Assembly: GCA_018136815.1 (NCBI GenBank)
Contig: CM030942.1
Coordinates: 3,051,546-3,115,545, forward strand
DNA length: 64,000 bases
Direction: 5' to 3'
Source: Isochrysis galbana
Taxonomy: Eukaryota > Haptophyta > Isochrysidales > Isochrysidaceae
A program made the position numbers and the translations under genes. Below are positions 56,022 through 64,000 of this stretch, piece after piece. Below the pieces are notes generated by a model. The model saw only the letters and a list, made by a program, of their open reading frames with translations, searched no databases and was not told where the DNA came from. Numbering within the stretch: the stretch's first letter is position 1; the number at the start of each line of letters is the position of its first letter.

Positions 56022-57482
56022 GAGAGAGAGGAGAAGAAAGGAGAAGAGAGAGAAGAGAGGGAAGAGAAGAGAGAGAGAGCGAGAGGGAAGAGAAGAGAAG
56101 AGAGAGAAGAGAAGAGAGAGAAGAGAAGAGAAGAGAGGGAAGAGAAGAGAAGAGAGAGAAGAGAAGAGAAGAGAGAGAAGAGAAGAGAGAGAAGAGAAGA
56201 GAGAGAAGAGAGAGAAGAGAAGAGAAGAGAGAGAAGAGAAGAGAGAGAGAGCGAGAGGGAGAGAGAGGGAGAGAGAGGAGAGGGAAGAGAAGAGAAGAGA
56301 GAGAAGAGAAGAGAGAGAAGAGAAGAGAGGGAAGAGAAGAGAAGAGAAGAGAGAGAAGAGAAGAGAGAGAAGAGAAGAGAGAGAAGAGAGAGAAGAGAAG
56401 AGAAGAGAGAGAAGAGAAGAGAGAGAGAGCGAGAGGGAGAGAGAGGGAGAGAGAGGAGAGGGAAGAGAAGAGAAGAGAGAGAAGAGAAGAGAGAGAAGAG
56501 AAGAGAGGGAAGAGAAGAGAAGAGAGAGAAGAGAAGAGAGAGAAGAGAAGAGAAGAGAGGGAAGAGAAGAGAAGAGAGAGAAGAGAAGAGAAGAGAAGAG
56601 AGAGAAGAGAAGAGAGAGAAGAGAAGAGAGAGAAGAGAGAGAAGAGAAGAGAAGAGAGAGAAGAGAAGAGAGAGAGAGGTCCCTCGTCCCCTTCCGCTCC
56701 AACTCCCACGCGAGAGAGAGGGCGTAAAGGCTATAAATACCTCATTCCCCCTGTCCTATATATATCTTCCCCCCCCCTCCCCGGGCGCCCGAGCTCTCTC
56801 TCTCTCTCTCTCTCTCTCACCTTCTCCCTGTGGGGAGAGAGAGAGGGGAGTGAAGAGAGAGAGAGGGAGCAGGAGAGAGAAGAGAGAAGAGGAGAGAGAT
56901 GAGAGAGGCGGCTCCGTCCGGTCCCATCCGATACCAGAGAGAGAGAGAGAGAGAAGGGACTTCTTCTCTCTCTCTCTCTCTCTTCTCTTCTCTCTCTCTT
57001 TCCCTCTCTTCTCTTCTCCTCCCCCGCCCCCCGCCGCCGGTGGGGTCTCTCCCTTGGTGCGGGGGGGAGGGGGGGGGAGAGAGAGAGAGAGAGAGTCCCT
57101 CCTTGCGCCGGCCTCCCCGCCCGTCTCACCAACTATTTTCTAATTTCGGCCTCTTCTTCACTTCATCTGCCCCGCTTCTCGCGGACGCTGTGCGTGCGCT
57201 CTTTCCGTCCTCCCCTGGACTCTTCTTTCCTCTCTCTCTCTCCTCTCTTCTCTCTTCTCTCTCTCTTCTCTCTTCTCTTCTCTCTCTTTCCTCTCTTCTC
57301 TTCTCTTCTCTCTCTCCCTCCCTCTCCCTCTCTCTCCCCCCGCCCTCTCTCTCTCTCTCTCTCTCCCGTCCTCCCCATCGACCCCCTCTCCTTCAGCTGG
57401 CCTTCTTCCCTCTCCCCTTCCCTTTCTCTACCCGCGTCTCCTCGACGAAGCCTCCCTCCTCCTCCCCTCCCTCCTCCTCCCC
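55291..57482. other. Intergenic low-complexity region upstream of the beta-helix gene
   Basis: Dominated by the purine tract (55540-56680) and a pyrimidine tract (57220-57480). Between them is a TATA-like element (ggctataaatacc, about 56729-56741) followed by tatatatc, some 740 bases upstream of the next gene's ATG. It is a possible promoter, by inference. Confidence 0.5.
55540..56680 (+). repeat. 1.1 kb purine (GA/GAGAA) tract with higher-order repeats
   Basis: Almost pure G and A. The right half is built of agagaagaga words, with a gagcgagaggga marker recurring at about 56079, 56251 and 56429, the last two 178 bases apart, so larger units have been duplicated. The 400-residue Arg/Glu open frames here are artefacts. 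Confidence 0.9.
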
Positions 57483-60400
57483 ATGCCCCTCCTCCTCCTC
57501 CTCCTCTCCGCCCCACACCCCGCCCTCCTCCCCTCCTCCCCACACTGCCCCAGAGGCTTCCTCTGTGATGCCCTCAGCCTCCGCTCGGCCCTCTCCGCTT
57601 CTCTCTCCCAAAGAGAAGCCTCTCTCTCTCTTCTACTCGCAGAGGGCGCCATCTTCGAGTTGCGAGGGGAGCAGATCGAAGTACCGAGCGGCTTCCACCT
57701 CTCCCTGCGCTCGACAGGGGCCGGCGCGACCATCCAAGCCTCCCGCCTCTCGAGGGCCCTCCTTCTCCGCCCGGATGCCGTCCTTACACTCGACAGAGTC
57801 CACCTTCTCGATGGGAGGGCGATGGATGGCGCTGGCGGGTGTGTGCTCGTCGAGCCCCGGGCCAGGCTCGACGTGCGCCACGGCTCGATGAGCGGGTGTG
57901 CCGCCGTGTCAGCGGACGCGCCCATCGGGAGCGTTGCCTTTGCCGCCGAGGCGCACGGAGGGAGCATTGCCGCCTTCTTCGCCGACGTCAGGCTCGACAA
58001 TGCGACTCTGCGCGGATCGAGCGCGGTCGACGGTGAGCGCGCGCGCTCAGCACGGCAGCGGCGTCGGCGCGCGCGCGCTCCGCGCCCGCTCGCGGTGGTG
58101 CCGCGGACACCCCGCCTGCCCGCCCGTCCGCTCACTCCTCCGCTTGCGCCCGCTCCAGGTGCGGCCATCTTCGTCTCGGGCGGCTCTCTGCACGTGAACA
58201 ACTCGGTCATCACCGGTTGCAACGCGTCGCGGGAGGGCGGCGCCATCGCGCTCGTCTCCAACTCCTCGGCCTCCCTCGCCTCGGTCACAATCGCCAGCTC
58301 GCGCGCCAAGCTGGGCGGTGGCGCGCTCTACATGGCGGACGGCGCCCATGCGACGCTTGAAACGACGCGCCTGCTCAATTGCACGGCCGGCACCTCGGGT
58401 GGCGCGATGGAGATGAACTCCGACGCGCGAGCCCTCCTGAGGCGCTCCCTCGTCGCCGGGTGCTCGGCCGAGTCAGGGGGCGGCATCGCGGTCGAAGGGG
58501 CGTCGCTCGAGCTCGACAACTCGAGCGTGACCGACTGCTGGGCGTCGGAGGATGGCGGAGCCATCCGGTTGGGCGCAGCCACGGGCGTCGCGCGCGTCGT
58601 TGCGTCCACGATGGCGCGCAACCGCGCGCAGCGCGGCGGCGGCGGCGCGTCGGTCCGGGGCGGCCTGATCACGCTCGAACGCAGCACCATCTCCGAGTGC
58701 TCTACCGAGCAGGACGGCGGCGGCATGGCCGTGCAGGTGCGCCTGGAGAGGCCGCCTGCCATGCAGGCGCCAGCGGTTGCGCGGTGTGGTGGTCCACGCT
58801 CCGGCTCGCAGTCCGTAGCCCACGAGCGCCCGTGACCCCCCCCGCCCTACCCACCCACCCACCCACCCACCCCACCCCACCCCTCCGCCTCCGCTACGTG
58901 CACAGGCTGGTGGGACGGCCGTGCTGCGCAAGACATCGATTCTCGAGTGCGAGGCCACGATGGTGCGCGGCCGCGGCTCTGCGATGTTCGTGCACTACGG
59001 CGCCCTCGTCGAGCTGAGTGAGGCGCTCATCAGCCGCTGCCATTCCTTGATGTACGGCACCCTCTTCGTCGAGGGCAGGTGGGCGGGGCGCCACGGCTCG
59101 CTCGGCACGCGCGCTCGCCAATCAGCGCCCCCCTGCGCCAACTTGCACGCGCACCGACGCCCCTCCACGGCAACGCAGGCTGACCATGCACTCCTCGGTA
59201 CTCTCTCACTGCGACGCGCGTGACCTCGGCGGTTCGGGATCCGACCTTGCGGCGCGGCGCGGCGGCGTGCTCTGGATCGTTCATGGAGGCGACGCCGCGC
59301 TCGTCGACACAGAGATGAGCGACTGCCACGTTTACAACGCTCCCGACAGCGCGGATGCAGCGGAGGCCGCTACGCGCATGCAGGCGCACCTACCGGTGCC
59401 GGCCACCAGTGCCGCCGGCATGCGCCCGCGCATCAGACGCAGCGTCACGTCCGTGGCCCACGCCTTGCCCCTCTCGGCCGCCCCCCCCTCAGCCTCTCTT
59501 GTCGCAGTGCACACCGCCCTCCGCTCCGCAGTCTCCGGGCCGTCGGTGGCGCTGCCAATCCACGCCCCTATCGACCTCGCAACCGATGACGTGCCGTCGG
59601 CGAGCGCGCCCCGCCGCCCGGCGATGTTGCCGCGCTCGTCGGCAACGTCGATCCTTACCACCACCGCAGCAACGTCTTTCGCTCCGGTCAGCATCGACCC
59701 GTTTGGATCGCTCTCGCTGGCGAATGTCACTTTCGCCAACTGCACCGGAGAGGCGCCGGGCGCCTCGGCCATCTTTGTGCACCCGCGCGGACGCCTGAGC
59801 GCGGCACGTCTCCATCTCAACCTTCCCTGCCCGACCGGCACGGCCGTGAACGCCACCGCGCTCGCCCGCTCCGGCGCGGAGGAGTCTGGTCAACGCGAAC
59901 TCGCAAGCTCGGTCGAGCTGCCCCCGGCGATCCACGCGGACGCGGGCGCCGTGCTCAGCCTCCGGGCGCTCTCCGCCTCCGAGCCGGCCGTGTGTGCGCG
60001 CGCACCCGACGAACTCGCGCAGCTCCTGCTCAGCGGAGCGGCGGCTCTGGCGGAAGCGTCGTCGGCTTCCCTCACCGCCGCCGGGAGGGGCGTGAGGCAC
60101 GTGTGCACGGAGGGCACATGCGGCCCCTCCGCAACATGCCACGATGACTTTGTAGCAGTCTACGGCTCAGATATGGTGAGCCCTGCCTGCGCTAGGCCGT
60201 AAGATGCAGCCCCTAAGATAAGCCACGCATACCAGAGGGGTGGCGGTGCTCCTTCTTGGAGGGCGTGCGAGGCTGGGCGGGAGAAGTGGGCGAGCAGTGC
60301 ATGTCCTTGACCACCCTTCACGTGTGACTCGGCGCAGGTGACCGCAAGATGCGAATGTCTCGCACCAAACCGGCCTTCTCCGAAGGCAGTCAGTCCCGCC

Positions 60401-63400
60401 ATCGCGCCATACGACTCCTCCACAGGTTGCGTCACGCCGCGGATGGGAGTGATGGTTTCGGTACCGCAGGTGAGCGCGCCGGCGCCCGCGGCGTCCCTCC
60501 TGCATCCTGGCTTATGGCGGGCATTGGCCGCATTGGCTCTAGCCAATGCCGGCCGCGCTGATTGGCGTCGGCCCGGCGTCGCAGGCGGTCGCGGAGAATA
60601 TTGTTCTCGAACTCTCCAAGACGAGCTTCAATTCGGAGGCGAACCGGACCGTCAAGCTGCACATGGGTGGCACTGGCCTCGCGGGTGCTCGGTGCGTGCA
60701 TTGTGGTAGTGTAGGCTCCATCGGAACCAGAAGCAGCCGTGCACCCGCAGGCGTGGCGTCCGGTTGAGCGCTCATCCTGCTGCGGCCCGTTCCTTCACTC
60801 CCGTCGGCAGGTGGGAGGTCGACGCCGCCTCTCTGCCCTTTTGGATACGAGTCCAGCCCACTTTTGGAGAGCTCCCGGCTGGTGCCGACGAGGCATCCAT
60901 CTTCACCGTGACAGTGTCGACAGTCGGCGTTGCCGAGGCAAGGGAGCCGTATGTGAGCGGCATCAACCTGACGGTGGCTTCGCAGGTAAGTTGCGATGCT
61001 CCGACGAATAAGCCGGAGATCGAGGGCGGCTGTCCGACGTGGCCAGGTGGCCTCGTCCGGCACGCCATCACGTTTGCACTCCCTCGGCACCGTGCTTGCT
61101 CCCAAGACAAAGCGCGCTAGGGCAAATGGCGATTGCCGCCGCGCTTCTCCCACGTAGGTGACGCGGAGCTTCCGAATTCCCGTGCTGTTGATAGTCGCGG
61201 TCACAACGTCCGCTGCAACGTCGCAATGGGGCGACGCGAGCGTCACGGAGACGGGCGACTACGCATGCGATGTCCGGCCAACTATTCCTCTCGCTAGCGC
61301 ATCTGCACCCCAAGCAACCAAGGAGCGGTCCAGTACGCGCTCCGCCAGCGCACCCATGCGGGGTGCCGGGCTGCGTTCCAACGGAGCGCACTCATTGGGC
61401 AGTGCACCCCGCATGTCTAGCTCGTCCGTCACTCTGGTCGTCGACACGCCACTTGAGTTGTCCTTCACGGCCTGCGACGAGGAGGGGCTGCGAGTAGCGC
61501 ATTCCTTGCCAAGCTTACGCTCAGGAGAGGTGGCAGATGTCGGGCCTGGCGCGTTTGGAGTGGAGCTCGTCGATCACGCAACGGTGCGACGGCATTGACC
61601 CGACGCCAGCATGCGTGGCAAGGCTGTCGATCGGCCAACCCACCTGCCTCCCCTTCCCGACAGGGCACATCACAGCCGATGTTCTACTCGTATAATTCGC
61701 TCGGTCGTTACACCGCCACCGTTGTCTCGTCAAAGGTCGGCTCCTCCGAGCTTCGGCTCACTCTTGACGGCAAAATTGTCCAAGCCCTCAACGCTACCAC
61801 GTGGTGCCCGCACCAGTCGGCACTTGTACCGTTAAAGGATCGCTCGTGCGGATGCGACGCAGGGTGAGCAGGCAGGCTGGCCGCAGCGTCTCCTACAGCC
61901 ATGCGACCGCATGCGCCCCCTGCGCGACCCGGCCAGTGCTCACCGCCCTCGATCTGCATGCTTCTACTGCTAGATTCGAGCCGAGCGAATTCGGATGCAA
62001 GGCGTGCTCGACCGGCTTTCACAAGCACGAGGCGGGCAACGAAGCCTGCCTGCCTGACACATGGCCCATCATCGCCGCATCCGTTGGCGGTGAGTGCCCC
62101 ACGGATTGGCAGCGCACGCGGGAGTGGGGCGGCTCGCCCGCACTGATGCTCGCCACGGTACGTAGGCTCCACAGTATTTGCCCACTCCTCTGTTGATTTG
62201 CAATGTTTTTGCACTGTCCAGGCGCTCTCGGGCTGGTAGCTCTCCTGACGTTGGGTACCTTTGCGAGGAGGATCTATCAGCGACATCTTCTTGCAATGGC
62301 CGCTGCCACCCGCGAGACGAGGTGACGAGGGGTGGGGGGGGGGGGGGGGGGGGAGGCGTGGGGGGTGGAGGATGGTTCCGTACACCCCCCCGAGCACTCC
62401 AGCATGCCGTGGTCGCTGCCACCTTCCCTTTTACTCGACGCCTCGCCCCTTCCTAGGGAAAAGCAACGCCGCATCAAGCAGGCTGTTTTGGGTGTCACGC
62501 AGCTTCGCTTTCCCCTTTCAGTGATGTCGCTGTCCCGTTTGCGCGAACAAGGCCGCCTTCTTCCTTATGAAGAGGTGGGCGATGCCCTGTTCTTTCACAT
62601 CACTGCGAGGCGAGCGCGAGGGCTGTCCATAATACTCCATAAGTTGACCACGCCCTTGCATCCCTCTATCTAGGCGCGAGACCGGGGCTTCCTGCGTGTG
62701 TGCGACACTATGGAGTCGGCTGTCAAGTTTGCGGCGGATTTCCCGCTCATCTTTGTGTCGCATCAGTGGCTATCGCGCCACCATCCCGACCCGCGTTCAC
62801 AGCACTTCCCGGTCATCCTTGAGGCGGCAGATGCGCTTTGCCGACTTCACGGTATCGACCCTGAGCGGCTGCATGTATGGATCGACTACCATTCGATACC
62901 GCAGGTTGGCTTTGCTACCCGTAGTGTACCGTCGGTGCAGCCGGCAGCCCTCCCCGCGCCTGCTTGACCACACGGAATGTCCGGACCCTGGCCCAGCGTT
63001 GGAACGTCGCTCTGACTTGCCGCCTCTTCTTTCCATCCTGTTAGCGCAACGAGAGTACGAAGTGGCTTGCGATCGGCTCGATTGCTTTGTACGCCGCCTG
63101 TTCGCACTACTTCCTCGTGTGTGCGCCACAGGTACGCCTTGCGAGTTCGAGAAGTGCGGATGCCCAGACTATGCCGTTGGGGAAGATGCACACGACATGG
63201 ATGCCCAAGATGGGGGCACGAGCGCCACACTCTGGCCACGTCGGCGCAAGAGACATTTGATGCTTTTCCCTTTTTGCACCCATAGGCCTTACACGTCGAC
63301 TCCATCCCACCGAAGATGGTTGATGCTGAAACGTATTTGCGGAGAGGCTGGTGTCGGCTTGAACAGTGGGCATTTTTGGCCATCAACGGCACTTCCAACA

Positions 63401-64000
63401 TGTGCGTTCGCCTTCTCCCGTGCTGTAGCCGTGGCGTCCGTGTGAGGCGAATTATCCTAGCACGACAGCTCTCGGGATCAGGGGACCATCCCCACACAGC
63501 CTTCTCCTCCTCTCTGCGTCTACCCCTTTGCTAACACTCGTCGGGGCAGTCCCTCTCAGCCCCTTGTCCCACGCTCCTCAGGTACGTTTATGAGCGGAGC
63601 TTGACGCGCATCGCAGAGCGCCGAAGATGGATCGAAGAGTCCGTGAACGTGTTCCAGGTGGGGCTGATGCGCATTGCCGGGTCATAAAGCTTTCTTCTGA
63701 CCCACCTTTCTCTCGTTCTCTCGCAGGGTGATTTCACGTGTGAGTCGGACAAGCAGCATCTCGTTGACGTCGTGCTTGGCCTGTACGGGCTCGCAGTAGT
63801 TGCAGCCATCGAATCGCGCTACAAGCTTCAAGAACGCCCGTCGACGGTCATGGGAATCGGGCACAAGACCAGGAACAGCGGCGTTGATCCCTCCAGCCGT
63901 GCCACTGAGGTTGCGAATACGAACTCCTCGGCAGGAGCAACCAGCTTGTGCATGGATGGCACAGCTAATGCCGAATCGAGTGTGCAGCACTGTGCCTTTG
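57483..64000 (+). CDS. Membrane protein: beta-helix ectodomain, transmembrane helix, cytoplasmic SHQW-type domain (3' end beyond window)
   Basis: Exons: 57483-58032, 58159-58736, 58906-59078, 59179-60175, 60338-60469, 60543-60691, 60811-60985, 61158-61583, 61664-61863, 61899-62089, 62222-62321, 62457-62574, 62674-62904, 63045-63131, 63286-63401, 63582-63657, 63727 to the edge. All have GT-AG ends and matching phases, about 1520 residues so far. The start MPLLLLLLSAPHPALLP is a signal peptide. Residues of about 30-500 carry repeated G-G-A/G-x turns (EGGAIALVSNSSASLASVTI; GGGIAVEGASLELDNS), a right-handed beta-helix of pectin-lyase or Pmp type. Beta-sandwich-like segments follow, then a cysteine-rich piece (CAPCATRP; CKACSTGFHKHEAG). 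One transmembrane helix spans the 62090-62221 intron (PIIAASVGG / ALGLVALLTLGTFA). The cytoplasmic part has FVSHQWLS, VWIDYHSIPQ, RNESTKWLAIGSIALYAACS and YLRRGWCRLEQWA. The 61864-61898 intron is only 35 bases and may instead reflect an indel. Probably a surface receptor or signalling protein. Confidence 0.75.
62457..64000 (+). other. SHQW/WCRLEQW cytoplasmic domain region of the beta-helix gene
   Basis: The exons from 62457 encode RLREQGRLLPYEEARDRGFL, then FPLIFVSHQW (SHQW codons 62758-62769), HVWIDYHSIPQ ending at 62904, HYFLVCAP, then GWCRLEQWAF, and ESVNVFQ / GDFTCESDKQHLVDVVLG. The succession S-H-Q-W, W-x-D-x-x-S-I-P-Q, Y-x-R-x-G-W-C-R-x-E-Q-W is a recurrent domain of unknown function in algal, dinoflagellate and oomycete proteins. 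The spacing of the motifs recalls TIR- and HET-type domains (a sheet-strand-aspartate core). That link is inference. Confidence 0.7.

Noticed and set aside
55493-57143. Open frames of 400 or more residues rich in Arg/Glu or Ser/Leu
   Set aside because: They are direct translations of GA/CT microsatellite sequence, open in several frames on both strands, with no domain.
1-64000. CRISPR arrays, rRNA or tRNA genes, bacterial operons
   Set aside because: No spaced identical repeats of CRISPR type, no rRNA-like sequence, and no cloverleaf recognised by eye. A tRNA scan could still find something I missed.

Overview
The window looks like nuclear DNA of a GC-rich unicellular eukaryote, most likely a microalga. 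A haptophyte or a related GC-rich protist fits best, but the sequence alone does not settle this. The evidence is short GT-AG introns, conserved eukaryotic genes (inorganic pyrophosphatase, clathrin light chain, DDB1), a 28-residue ribonuclease-inhibitor-type LRR protein, and a membrane protein whose cytoplasmic SHQW/WCRLEQW domain I know from algae and oomycetes. Much of the rest is mobile or low-complexity DNA: Ty3-type LTR elements, LINE and hAT pieces, GA/CT tracts and minisatellites. A run of N (46571-46670) marks an assembly gap.

Layout. 1-130: last codons of an inorganic pyrophosphatase. 1883-5685: a multi-exon gene of unknown function built from a duplicated two-part module. 5686-9044: dispersed repeats and a tandem duplication. 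9045-10292 (minus): clathrin light chain in three exons. 10293-12588: microsatellites. 12589-17360: a patchwork of LTR-element fossils, a LINE reverse transcriptase remnant and the tail of a hAT transposase. 18040-22109 (minus): a four-exon LRR gene whose first exon is the left arm of a large inverted duplication. The right arm, at about 23110-23833, is a truncated copy facing away, and the two are separated by about 1 kb of CT-then-GA sequence. 24640-25700: LINE-like pieces. 26500-28700: weak minus-strand coding signals. 29787-30587: a hypothetical protein.

32314-45523 is a Ty3-type LTR retrotransposon that looks whole, with matching 1.3 kb LTRs and a chromodomain. It carries an unusual insert in its polyprotein: a compact domain resembling the small cytosine-methyltransferase-like proteins of bacteriophages, placed upstream of the protease. 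It landed inside an older dispersed repeat. 46671-48024 holds the C-terminal exons of DDB1, cut on the 5' side by the gap. 50370-54832 is a broken relative of the Ty3 element, followed by a Gag-start fragment. 55540-57480 is a long purine tract followed by a pyrimidine tract. 57483 to the window end is a 17-exon gene (continuing past the edge) for a membrane protein: signal peptide, right-handed beta-helix repeats, a cysteine-rich segment, one transmembrane helix, and a cytoplasmic SHQW-type domain.

The host genes do not form a pathway. Clathrin light chain (vesicle coats), DDB1 (CUL4 ubiquitin ligase adaptor) and pyrophosphatase are housekeeping genes, while the LRR gene and the beta-helix/SHQW gene look like lineage-specific recognition or signalling proteins. 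Exon boundaries were chosen by eye from GT-AG sites and reading phase, and have not been tested against transcripts.
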